Shown here piece by piece: positions 1 through 10,005 of a stretch of DNA of 64,000 bases. Position 1 is the first letter of the stretch, and every line of letters starts with the position of its first letter. The DNA is from Cystobasidiopsis lactophilus (lineage: Eukaryota > Basidiomycota > Agaricostilbomycetes > Agaricostilbales > Chionosphaeraceae), in assembly GCA_001599975.1 (NCBI GenBank), contig BCIO01000003.1, forward strand, positions 1 through 64,000. The letters are read 5' to 3'. Below the pieces are notes generated by a model. The model was not told where the DNA came from, did not search any database, and worked only from the letters and a program-made list of their open reading frames with translations. Position numbers and translations under genes: made by a program.

Positions 1-31
<31 letters not shown>

Positions 32-61
32 TAACTAACTATAACTAACTAACTAATAAAA

Positions 62-128
<67 letters not shown>
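1..128. repeat. Telomere-like (CTAA)n / (TTAG)n tract
   Basis: The first 128 bases are almost entirely CTAA units with a few slips (CTAATAA, CTATAA, ATAAAA). At the left end of a contig, the C-bearing strand read 5'->3' is the orientation expected of a telomere, so the G strand running outward is (TTAG)n. Most basidiomycetes have TTAGGG or a longer G-run variant, so a pure tetranucleotide would be unusual. The sequence alone cannot show that telomerase made it. It could also be a simple-sequence tract at an assembly end. Confidence 0.6.
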
Positions 129-129
<1 letters not shown>

Positions 130-1060
130 CTTGGGCCTTTTACTGCCCTTCTCAAAAAACCGCTTTCCGACGGAATCCCAACCACCTTCTTCCTCAACAA
201 CGGCCCTTACCGCTACAACGGGGGCAAACTCGCCACTGAACCCACAACGGGCGCTTCCAACGCGTTTCACCTTCTGGCACTACAAACCCTACTGGACACA
301 ACAACAACACCAACACCAACGGCTAACGCGAACCTGCACACTACTGCCTTTCGCAACCGACCGACCGACGCTGCCGAACCGACTGCACCCTGGGCGGCTC
401 TTCCCCTGAACGGCCCCTTTCTCTGCAACAACCCCAACCGCTCGACTGAACTCCCACAACGGGCGCTCTCACACTTCTTCCTCTCTACAACTGAACCCAC
501 AACGGAATCGCTCCACCTTTCTGACTTTCCTCGCCACTTCTCGCTTTCTTCGCTCTTTAAAAACCCTACTGCTGGCGGCGGCTGCGCTGCAACCAACGCA
601 ACGCCCACCCAACTCACCCACAACACCACCAACAACGGCAACAACAAACTTGGCTTCGACCCACCCACTGCACCACCAACCAACACAAACGGCGGCCAAA
701 CCAACACACAACCTGCTTTCGAAACACTGCAACGCCGCCAAACGAACTGCACGCCCAACACCTTTTCAACTGAACGGCAACAGCTCTGAACGGCACCGGC
801 GACAACGCCACGAACAAACGCAACGAACGCGCGCTCTCAACCCGGCGGCGACGAACAACGGCACCAACAACAAACCGACTGGGCCGGGGCTCCACAAACC
901 GATCAAACCGCTCTCGAAACCCGACGCGCACCAAAACGACACCCTTGGCTTCAACCCTCTCTACAACCTACCGGGGGGCTGGCTCAAACTGCCCCCCAAA
1001 ACGCAAACAAACCTCCCTTGGGCCTTTTACTGCGGCACCAGTATGTCTCATATTACAAAA
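129..1060. other. C/A-rich subtelomeric block bounded by an 18-bp direct repeat
   Basis: This block directly abuts the terminal tract. The + strand is strongly depleted in G and T and rich in AAC, CCAAC and ACGGC. A degenerate motif, ACTGAACCCACAACGG, recurs near 237, 445 and 489. The 18-mer CCTTGGGCCTTTTACTGC occurs at 129-146 and again at 1016-1033, framing about 870 bp. Several reading frames are open only because the strand bias removes stop codons, and their products are low-complexity, so I call no gene here. Confidence 0.55.
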
Positions 1061-2493
1061 TGATGACTAACTAGACATTACTAAAATTCCAAAAAAAACG
1101 TATCGGCTATGGGTCGCTATAAAAAGCTCGATAATTTTCTTGTTCCTGCTCAGCGAACTACTCCCCAATGGGTGCAGTCGATCGGCAAAAGTTCAACACC
1201 TCTGACCGCCGTCTCCGCTCCCACTCGCAGCGGGAACAGGCACCTCTCACCACAGCCAAGCGCCAGAAAGCCGCCATCGAGGCGTCAAGGGGTGTTCTCC
1301 AAGACTTGCTCGGATCAGACAGCATCCCTTCACCGCCTGTTACACTTGACGACGACCAAAAGATTAACGCAGCGGGCGCTACTACTCCTCCCCCTGTTGC
1401 CCAATTCCCAACATTCCTCTCGGCACATTCTTCATCGAAGGACTGAAACAGTGCATTTTAGCTGATGGCACGGTTGTGGTGAGGAATGTGTTTTGCGGAT
1501 CAGAAAAAAGTACTAATGATTTTGATTGCCCAGGCCGATCTGGGATGGGCAATCGAATTTTTGCAGCACAGCGGTTTTTCGGGTCAGGTTCGCAAGTGGG
1601 AGTGGCAAGAGTCGTGGATTGATGACGTGAGGAAGGTTTATGAGAGCAAAAGCGGTGGGCAGGCGGTCCGTTAAAGCAGGCATGATGGCGGGGAGAGGAG
1701 AGCACGGCACCCAACAATTTTCGGCTGTTGCTTCGTTGTATACAGTTTTGCGATTCGAAATTCAAGGACATCGAATGAGCGGAGCGCTCGACTGGTGGAA
1801 ACAGAGCGTCAATCGCCGCCTGTGTTTTTTCATCTGGGGCATAGCGCGATATGGGAGGCTATTTGGTGGCGCGCGGCGCTCACTTTTTGTTCTCGCCGAC
1901 CATCCAAAATCAGCTTATCACTTCAGCAGTTTCATCCATCTTGAACGAGGGAGTTTTACATCCCACAAGACCCGCTTTGAGCTTGTTCACTGGCGCCAGG
2001 CCGTTCATTTTCTTTCCCGGTATCCCCGATTCCAATTTCGGGCCTTGGCTTGTAAAGCGCCTGCTGTTGCTCTCTCAGTCTCGACCATTGCTTCTCGGCC
2101 CGAAGAACAAATGATGACCTACGAAAGAAGCGCTGGGTCCAGAGCGAGAAGGAGTCTTTGATCCACAAGGCGCAGCGAACTGGGCTTCATCTCTTCACCT
2201 GAAATGCACGCGCTGGCTTTTCGCATGCACTAGCTCTGATGGCATGACGCCAAGAAGGGCGGCATCGAGGCTCCCAAATGGATGGGGGAAGGAGGTCCCA
2301 AGCGAGGTGCTCAGCTGGCAGAGCTGATCGCGGAAGTGCTCAGAACGCAATTGGCAGACCACGCAGATCAGGTCGACCTGGACAGGACTGGGCTTGGAAG
2401 CCATGCTCAAGAAGTCGGCCAAAGAGTATGTCAAGAAGGTCTCGCAGAGGCTTTTAGATTACACCCGGAAGCTTGATATTGTACAATAGAGCA
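1061..2493. other. Region without a secure gene; decayed or unrecognised reading frames
   Basis: Short open stretches on the + strand between about 1109 and 1674 (for example MGAVDRQKFNTSDRRLRSHS from 1168) might be exons of one small or decayed gene, but I recognise no domain. On the minus strand, 2434-2195 encodes a 79-residue frame beginning MTYSLADFLSMASKPSP with a CVVCQL motif, and 2168-1956 another basic frame. These could be exons of one gene running leftwards. None has family support. Confidence 0.3.
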
Positions 2494-4393
2494 TCATGTT
2501 TCTCGAGAAGCTTTGAATCTGCAAGAACCCATCAGGTGCGACCAAGTTGCTCAGTATTGAAGCGCACCGTGATACACGTTTTGGCTTGACATTTTGGTCT
2601 GTCTGGTTTACAGACGAAACGGTGAGAGAAGTCGAAGCATTGGTCGAAGGGCCCACACATGTTGAAGCAGGCGAACTGCGCTCTTGCACATCGGAAACAA
2701 CTGGAGAGGCTTGATTAACGTCGGGTGTTTGAGTGGTGGAAGGCAGTTGCGCCACCGGTTTAGATGGCGAGAGCTGGCCAAGTGCGTCGACATTCTGCTG
2801 AATAATGCCGAGCTCGGCTTGCGTGAAAACGCGGTCGTTAAGCGGGAGGTCGTCGATGACATCGCCCGGTTTAAGTTGCGCTTGCTCGAGCAACGTCGGG
2901 ATGATCAGTCGGGCCGAGGGATGAGCGCCACCAGCGAACCTTGACATCTCGGGCTTGCCGCCAGGAGCCAAAGAGTGTGATGATGAAGCAATCTGTGGTA
3001 AGAAGTGAACTTGGGCCAAAGGAAGACGGGAAGGAGAAACCGGCGGCCTACGTCGGAAGGCCCAACTTGCATACCAGCAAGCATGTCATACCGCTTGCGA
3101 TGGTATTCCAGAGCGAGCTCCCGCTGAAGCAGCAACTCGTCAATGTCGCCTTCGTCCAGGTCCTCTTCAATATCAAAGTCCTCCTCTTCGCCTTCTGATG
3201 ACGATTCCCCGTCACTTGAGGATTTGCCGGAATCCAGCGCAGGCAGTTGTTGGTCACGAAACCCTTGGTCTTGTTGGTCAAAGGCGAGCGGGCGTTCCAT
3301 CACTGAATCTTTGACTGGATTTATGAAAGACGCGGTTGGATGTCGAGCAGACGAAGACGGCGGAGGGCGCGAAGTCGATTCGGGCTCTTCTCTTGGTGGG
3401 TCTGGAAGGTCGAATGAGACGGAATTGATGGGCTTTAAGTTGCGGGAAACGGCTGATACGGGTACGCTCGTTGGACTAGACTCGTTGTCCTCAGCATCGC
3501 CTTCCGTTTCGAGCTGACGATACAGAGCCCAGAACTTCGAAGGGTTTTGGGTCAACGGATGCTCCTGGTCTGCTTTAGACTGTCAGAGAGCATCTCCTGC
3601 GGACAATGAGCCTGGCTTGCCATTCTCGCGCAGAGCGCGAGCGTTGTTCTCCAATCTGGAACTTTCGGTCGAAGGTGCCTTCGTTTCCACCTCTTCAATA
3701 TCCACACAAACCAACCCATCTTGGTCCACAATCTACGCAAGGCGGTTGAGTCGGACGACCAAGACGGTCTCAGGCGTCACGCTCACCTGATTGTCCTTGT
3801 CGATGCTGAACCCAGCTGGCAGATTGAGCTTCTGGTCCACATGAAGCTTGGCTTGCTCGACTAAGACTGAGAGCTCAGCAATGTGCGCAGCAATGTCTGC
3901 AGCAGGTCTTAGCCGGGCACCTCAAGCAGATTTGAAGGCGAGGCAAGAACTTGCTGCTTTTGCGACGCTCTGCGAGGGTTGCCGCCTGCTTGGCACTGTA
4001 TTCGACCACATAGGAGTCTCCTAGAGCGACTTTGATAGTGTTGGTGTTGACGAGCTGGCCTTCCATCGAAGCAAGCGGTCCGAAGGAAATCTTCAAATGA
4101 AAGACCAAGGTCAGGCTCGCACCGGGCACAGCGGGTATAGACCTACCGTTGCTGGCCACCTTGGTTTCATCAGTCAAGTGTTCCAACTGCGCGATCAGCC
4201 GAGAGCATTGCTGGTGTGCTTGCTGCAAAAGCTCGAGCTCGCGCTGACGGACTTGGAGCTGCTGGACGACAGGGTCTGCAAAGGCAGGAGACAGCTTTTG
4301 GGGCACCAGATGTGTATCTTCATTCATAATCACAGCCAGAGTTCGAGCAGCAAGCACTGCGAGTTGGTCGTCACGAAAAGATGATGGCGCCAC
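2494..4393 (-). CDS. URI1: Unconventional prefoldin RPB5 interactor (URI/Bud27-like)
   Basis: URI proteins are prefoldin-like scaffolds that bind RPB5 and help cytoplasmic assembly of RNA polymerases. The first exon from 4393 gives an N-terminal helix, then the diagnostic prefoldin strand and second helix (GPLASMEGQLVNTN, LGDSYVVEYSAKQAATLAER; family form GPxAFMPGxLVHTNE...LGDxxFAExSAKQA). Later exons give a helical segment ending AGFSIDKDNQ, an EHPLTQNPSKFWALYRQLE stretch, an acidic linker and the C-terminal signature PKRVSRFKASRET followed by a TGA at 2494. The signature appears only after removal of an intron starting GTGCGC. One internal intron appears to use a GC donor (GCAAGC) near 3630. 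Other joins were placed by frame continuity; the second exon junction near 3900 is uncertain. An intact gene is likely. Confidence 0.85.
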
Positions 4394-4545
4394 AGGTCCC
4401 GACTGCTTAGCCCAACAGCTCCTTAGTTGTGGAGCTACTCTGGCGAATCTTTCTGCAATCCTCTTGAGTCGAGGCTATGTGGGAATGAATAGATTGATAA
4501 GGAAATGCACAGTAAGTCCTCTAAAGCGCTCGATGAAGCAGAACG

Positions 4546-6221
4546 TTAAAGCTTCCCGTCCGACGGGATCTTAACCACAGCCTTGCCCCACGCAGTACGC
4601 GTCCACATATCAGAGAGTCTGCACAGCCATTCATAGGTCAGAGAGCCTGCCAAGGGCCCCGGTGCAAATCAGACTTACACCTCCTTTAGGCTCTCGAGGC
4701 CTTCGAATTTCTTGTCATACACCACCGTCTTGAGCTTCTCTGTTGTTGTTTATGAAGGATGAGAAAGCTATGAGCTTGTGGAGGCGGAAGAAAGAGGGCA
4801 AAGCGACGCACTCTCCACAAAAAGCTTGAGCAACGCCTCCCAGACGACTGGAATCGCCTCTGGTTCGTTTTGAGTGTGAGCGCCCCAGAAGAGGCCGGTG
4901 ACGGCAACGTTCTTTAGGAGGATCAGGTTGGCGGGGATCTTCTCAATCTCGCCGGCAGCCTATGAAGCACACAGACCTCGTCAGCGGGACAACAAAACAT
5001 AGGTTGAACGCACAAAGCCAATAACGACGAGCCGGCCTTTCCAGGCGATGCACTTCATAGATTGCCGCAGAGCACTGTTCGAAACACGTCATTGAGCCGA
5101 CAATGTTGGTCGAAAAGCATTGCGGCTCACCCTATGGGATCAAGGACAACATCCACACCCTTGCCTCCAGTGATCTTCTTGACATCTTCGTGCCACGTCT
5201 TGGAGTCGTAGTCCACACAGTGATCGGCCCAGCCGTATTTGGTGCAAACTTCGAACTTGTCCTTCGAGGCGCAGGCGATCACTTTGGCTCCCAGTGCTGT
5301 CACAGTGAACCACGGCATCGGCACTTATATCTTAGAGCCAGGTATGAGGGCCGAAGAACTTGCCATGTGCGATCTGGCAGGCAGACAGACCAACTGCAGA
5401 GTACCTGATCAATTTGAAGTGTTGAGATTGCGAAAGAGCCACACTTACTGCCTCCGGCAGCCTGTGTGAGGCATCAGGATTGAGGGTCAGATCTAACCCA
5501 ACGGATGACAGAGCGTACAGCATGAACCAGAACCTGACCGTCGCAAGCGAACATGTGAGCTCAGCGCTCTGCAACATGGAGCTGAGGTCAGAGTGCCCAC
5601 CCAGTCGCCAGCTTTCATTTCGCCTCGGTTCACAAGGCCTGCATAGGCAGTCGGATAGGTAACGTAGATTCCCGCTGCCTCTTCAAAAGGGATCCCTTCA
5701 GGGAGAGCTCTAAGCTGGCCAATCGGTGCGGCCACCAGAGGGGCCCAGGCGCCTTGGTAGAAGCCACAAACTCGGGTGCCAACCTTCAACGGCGATCCGG
5801 GAGGGCTGGCTTTCACAACGCCAGAAAACTGCGAGAGGCACAACAGACGTCGGACTCCTTTGAAAAGCTGGCGAACATGAACAGGATTCCTACTTCGCAT
5901 CCTGCAACATATGGGAAAGGCGGCAGGGTTTGATACTTGCCTGGCCATTCCAACGCGTTCAGATTTCGGCAGGGAAATTCGAGTCCCGCGAAGCGTACCC
6001 ATCGTTTGGAGGACTGGCCGATCGTCGTTAGTCACTGGCTCATTGGAGGAAGCTGCGTTAAAAGGAGGAAGCTTACTGTCAAAGAAGTTGATCCCGATAT
6101 AATGAACAGCGACAAGTGCTTCATCCTTGCTGAAGTCGGGCTTAGGTTCCGGGAAAGACTTGATCAGGTCGGTGATTTCGGCCACATCCTTGATGTAATG
6201 ATCAATGACAACAGCTTTCAT
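4546..6221 (-). CDS. Zinc-independent NADPH:quinone oxidoreductase (MDR superfamily)
   Basis: This is a medium-chain dehydrogenase/reductase of the quinone oxidoreductase type, which reduces quinones with NADPH. The start at 6221 gives MKAVVIDHYIKDVAEI. Exons then carry the GroES-like segment (SGVVKASPPGSPLKVGTRVCGF), the LPEGIPFEEAAGIYVTYPTA segment, and the Rossmann part (ALGAKVIACASKDKFEV, GWADHCVDYDS, GKGVDVVLDPIG). Later exons give MKCIAWKGRLV, IPANLILLKNVAVTGLFWGA and the C terminus DMWTRTAWGKAVVKIPSDGKL with a TAA at 4546. No structural or catalytic zinc-cysteine cluster is visible, which fits the QOR branch. At least five small introns interrupt it. The length, about 340-350 residues after splicing, is typical. 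Confidence 0.85.
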
Positions 6222-6346
6222 GGTGTGCGGTTGAATAATGGTCGAACGCGGAAAGGAGAGGAAAGCTGCAGCCAAAAAAAGTTCCGAGCGGGGCCGCACC
6301 GAAGCAGGCCGAAAGCACGGGGGCGCGGCGAACCGATAAAGAATGA

Positions 6347-7119
6347 TCAGCATCCGATGATGGCAGTCACTGGTGGTATTGTCGTCGCTCTGGATGGGGC
6401 AGAGTGCACAGGAGAGCGCGCCGCTAAAAGACCATGCTCGCGAGAGCAACTTGGCAGACAAGGCGATGATCGATCGTTCTTCAGACGTCCGGACAGCCAG
6501 CAGCGCGCCATGAAGCTCTTTGCAAAGTCGATATACTCCTCGAGGGGCTGGTCATGGCTCATCGGAGGACCATGCGCGCGTTCCAAGTCGGCAGAAGATT
6601 TCGGCCATGGCTGGCTGTTGAGCATTCGGGCCACTCACCGATCTCGTCAAGCGCGTCCAGATGCTGAGACATACTGTGACGAGCGACTGGGGCAATGCTC
6701 GACGGGGTTGAAGCGGCACCTGGCCAGTCTGGCGCAGGATCCTTCAGCAGTGGTCGAGGTGTAGGCTCGGCTTCAGATGGCGTGTCGACCACTTCCTCCC
6801 CCAGCACAGCTGTGTCAAAGGCATAACGCAGACTCCTTTTAGCACACAGACTGTGGGCGCGAGACAACGGGGCGCAAGCAGGTGCGAGGGCGGCCCGTCA
6901 AGCTGGTGCCTCAGGTCGAACTCCCAGCACGTCGCTGCATTCTTGCAAAGCCGAAATGGGTGTCAATACACACGGAAGCGCCCGCCGCACACGCAAGAGA
7001 GCGCACATCTCTTTGGAAAGGAAGGACTGCTCCAAGATGACGATCTCCCGGCCAGGTTTTCGCAACGCAATGGCCGAGCTCAAGTCTGTAAAGTCAGATC
7101 CGCAGATGATGGCCTTCAT
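6347..7119 (-). pseudogene. Decayed FAD-dependent monooxygenase (salicylate hydroxylase-like)
   Basis: From 7119 leftward the frame starts MKAIICGSDFTDLSSAIALR followed by KPGREIVILEQS. This is the FAD-binding N terminus of a class A flavoprotein monooxygenase, but the expected GxGxxG dinucleotide loop is replaced by CGSDFTD. A weak VLTPISALQEC stretch corresponds to the family's VTPNASRLL segment. Further fragments sit in other frames at 6867-6559 and 6634-6347, the latter resembling a C-terminal part. The middle of a normal ~400-residue enzyme is missing and the frames do not join by plausible introns. I read it as a relic of a host enzyme gene. The family assignment rests mostly on the N-terminal 35 residues. 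Confidence 0.5.
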
Positions 7120-7795
7120 CGTCGTTGCTTAAAGCAAAGAAAAAACCTTCGCTGGTCGCATTGGGAGAGCCCCGAAACCGGCGAGCAAAGGTCTGTTGTC
7201 TGTGCGTTCGTTTTCTGCTGTGCTTTCCGTTCTCTCGGCCGAGGTCCTCCATTTGACATGTGATGAAGGGACAACCAGCGACGGTAGAACATCCTTGGCA
7301 AGGAGCTGATGAGCAGCGGGCACCTCCTAAAGGCGATTGACGAGGACGAGGTGATGCTCCTTAATCGACGTACGGGCCTCTTAATCCAAACCGACCTTAG
7401 GTGTGCTGGCAAAGGTTCAGCTGGCTCCATGGGTCTGAGAGCATTCTGAATAGGATGACTGACACCAATCACGACTTCTACCTGCAGAGTTGCATGCGCA
7501 TTAACAACAGCCAGTTGGACCGTAAAGATGGGGAACGTACCTGGCTCTGTAGCCTGTTTGTAACCCGGCAGCTGCTCGAATTGTCAAGGCCGCGGTGCCG
7601 TCCCGGACTCCCCAACAGGCATGCAGGCAGAGCACGGAAGCGTTCAAAAGCATTAGAGGACACGCCCAGCATCAGTTTGGGACTTGATGTTCTCCTTGAG
7701 GCCCTTAAGGATGAACAAAAAAGCAGGGGAACAAGCCGGGCATGGTGGAGCGGGTCCAAGAGGCTCGGGCTCCTTGGAGTTCGACGGCCACTCAA
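7120..7795. other. Intergenic stretch, nothing recognised
   Basis: No domain, RNA gene or long repeat was seen between the monooxygenase relic and the minisatellite. Open frames here are short and mutually overlapping. Confidence 0.4.
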
Positions 7796-7880
7796 TTCCA
7801 CTGAATTTCACTGGAATCCACAGTAAGTTCACTGGATTCCACTGTATGGCCACTGGAGTTCACTGGAGTCCACTGGATAA
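7796..7880. repeat. Degenerate CACTGGA minisatellite
   Basis: Eight or so imperfect units of about 10-11 bp built on TTCCACTGGA / GTCCACTGGA follow each other (TTCCACTGAA, TTTCACTGGA, ATCCACAGTA, GTTCACTGGA, TTCCACTGTA, GCCACTGGAG, TTCACTGGAG, TCCACTGGAT). The tract lies about 50 bp upstream of the HNH-like gene and may be part of its promoter region. Confidence 0.75.
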
Positions 7881-7931
7881 CAGACCGGATCGCCCAATGC
7901 TGGGTTGAACGATGGACCTGCCCACGACCGC

Positions 7932-9197
7932 CCAATGGCTTCGACTAACAAAATCTGGCCCGCTATAGATGTGCATATCGATCTGAGTGGGCAAGCGGGC
8001 GAAAGCACGCTCTGGCTCGTTCTGCGCTCCAGCCAACTCGGGCGACTTGCACAGGGCTTTCCAAATGGTCAGCTGCAGCTTGGACTCATTCTCGACATGA
8101 TGGTGGCCACCACCGGAGCTCGAGGCACCTTGCAGGCCTCCGGCAGCGGCGCCCCCATTGATCCGACTGCCCCTCTTTCAAGCTTGCCAAACCCGTCACT
8201 GCTCTCGTTTATTCTCGACAAGCCGGACGCCGACGTGCGCAAATCAATGATCCCCTACTCGGAGCTATTCAAGTCAGCTTCTACTGAAGGCACCTCTGCT
8301 AGCTCGAGCGCCTCCTTGATCCCGCTTTCGGTCGCTAGCGGGGAGAGCTGGCAGTCTTTATCGCAGGCGCACAAATACCTCAACGTCGACGAGGACAAAG
8401 AACACATCTTCAGTCAAGCTAGTCTTTCGGCGAGGATGAAAGCCATGCGGGCAGCAGTGGTTGTTAGGGACGTGCGATGCAGAGTAACTGGCAACCTGCC
8501 ATCGAGCGCAGAGAATATGCATCTGGTCAAAAAGTCGAATCCAGATATAGTGCGTATCTGTTGCCGTCTTCATACCTGTTTTAGACTGACCTAATGGCTT
8601 TGCCAGAGTTTAATGCACATCGTACGGACCTTCGGCGACTTGGGGCCGGACATGGCCGATTCCTTCATTCCCGACGGAGTAGGCTTTCTGCTGTGGAGAC
8701 AAAAGCTGTTTTGATCTTAATTTGGCTGTCTTAGCTCTTCGACACGCGGGTGGGCGTGCTGATGCTTACTCAACTCCAGGACTCGGTGGCAAAAGGGCAC
8801 GTCGCACCCTATCTTGTGGGTTTGGATCCAGCCACTCAATGCATCGCTACACTGATTTGTGCTCGTCAACTAGCGAGATGGCATGGTTCATTTTCTTCCT
8901 CTCATGGAAGATGGTGTGAACATTCTGTCCACCGTCCACTCGCTTGCCTCTCCCGGCTCTCCTTCTCGCCCAGTTCTTGGTCAGCCTTTTCACGCTCAGC
9001 TCCTCGAATGTCAGCATCCCCTGGCCTGCTTCTGGTTCTGGATGTTCGGTAGCAGAATTTTGGCAGCTTTCGGCTCCGAGCAAGCCAAGGACTTGGCGCG
9101 TCAGTCACCGATGGTTCGTGCAGTGGAGCTTTGGCGAAGGAAGGTGGCAGCACCGGCCACCGATAGGGTGACTCGTGGCAGGCACAAATCACATTGA
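7932..9197 (+). CDS. Fungal HNH-nuclease-domain-like protein
   Basis: The first exon encodes MASTNKIWPAIDVHIDLSGQ followed by a Ser-rich middle and a fragment resembling the start of a fungal HNH_2 domain: RDVRCRVTGNLPSSAENMHL, with one Cys, a TG turn and a His in the usual places. After a likely intron (exon ends SFIPDG, next exon starts LFDTRVGVLML) the frame continues GHVAPYLVGLDPATQ, matching the region where the family has N-x-L-x-L-x-x-x-x-H-x-x-F-D. The second catalytic His position reads LQDSV, so nuclease activity is doubtful. A later exon (about 8883-9197) gives LACFWFWMFG, comparable to the terminal D/W-W-H-Y region. An N-terminal extension to 7905 is possible. The domain call is tentative; it could be a decayed family member. 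Confidence 0.5.
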
Positions 9198-9577
9198 TTT
9201 TGCGTTACGAAGTACATCTCGAGCATTCGACAAGGGCATTGCAAAGAGGAATTGTGAAAAGGACTCTTTTGATATCAAACGTCTCACTTGTGAACCAATT
9301 CAAGCCAGTGAGAGCTTCATAAGGTATGAAAGCCAGACACACCACCATGACCAGAGCGGAGCAAGGTTCGCCGTTGGCTCGGGAGCAGCGTTTCTTGGAG
9401 CTTTCCCGCCGACGCTTGTCGACGCGCTCGGTCGCTAGGCTTCTCTCGAGTCGTGGAATCGAGTCTCTTGAGCACGCAGGGGAATGTCTCGGACTGTAGG
9501 CCAGGCTTTCAGCACTCCTCTAGCCGCCTGCCAGCATTTTCTGACCACTTTCGCCCTTGCAGCTGTTTCGGTAGCAG
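9198..9577. other. Intergenic stretch, nothing recognised
   Basis: No coding or structural feature can be supported between the HNH-like gene and the small minus-strand frame at 9578. Confidence 0.4.
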
Positions 9578-9838
9578 TCAGTCTTTCTCAGTGCCAGGCG
9601 GCTCAACGCCGAAGAGATTGAGAACCGCTGCCGATTGGTTCGCTCCGAGCGCTCGCACGACTCCTCTGGCTTCAGCGTCACCTTCCGCAAGACGTCCGTG
9701 CAGGAATACGAAAGCGATGAGAACATATGCCATTGTACAGCCTCCCACGCAACCAAGACAACCAAAGGCCAAAGCCCGAAACTCGGGACCAGGAGGTGGC
9801 AAGAGGAAGCCGAACGCCTTGGGCATTCTCGGGGGCTG
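9578..9838 (-). CDS. Possible small single-pass membrane protein
   Basis: An ATG at 9838 opens an 86-residue frame, MPKAFGFLLPPPGPEFRALA, followed by one strong hydrophobic segment (FGCLGCVGGCTMAYVLIAFVFL), then a charged stretch and a C terminus VEPPGTEKD. A preceding exon further right is possible because the frame stays open upstream. It would be divergent from the nucleoporin gene that starts at 10006, sharing a short promoter. I do not recognise a family. The composition looks coding, but the call is weak. Confidence 0.35.
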   Translation of the reverse strand, partial: QPPRMPKAFGFLLPPPGPEFRALAFGCLGCVGGCTMAYVLIAFVFLHGRLAEGDAEARGVVRALGANQSAAVLNLFGVEPPGTEKD

Positions 9839-10005
9839 CGCAATCTCGGGGGCAATATGAAACGCTGAAGCAGACAGCAAAGCACTAAGCAGCAAGCAAT
9901 GGAGGTGGCCGTGTTGGAGCAAGAACCACTGGCTGCCTCCAAACACCCGGGAAATTTTCTGAAGTCGCGCGCTGAACCTCTTGGACCAACCGGGCGGACG
10001 CAGCG

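Noticed and set aside
131-1063. Several open frames of 60-160 codons in the subtelomeric block
   Set aside because: Open on both strands at once because of base composition; products are low-complexity and mutually incompatible.
4090-4150. A 56-nt GTAGGT...GAAG intron in exon 1 of the URI gene
   Set aside because: Removing it shifts the frame and destroys the prefoldin strand; reading through keeps LKISFGPLASMEGQL in register.
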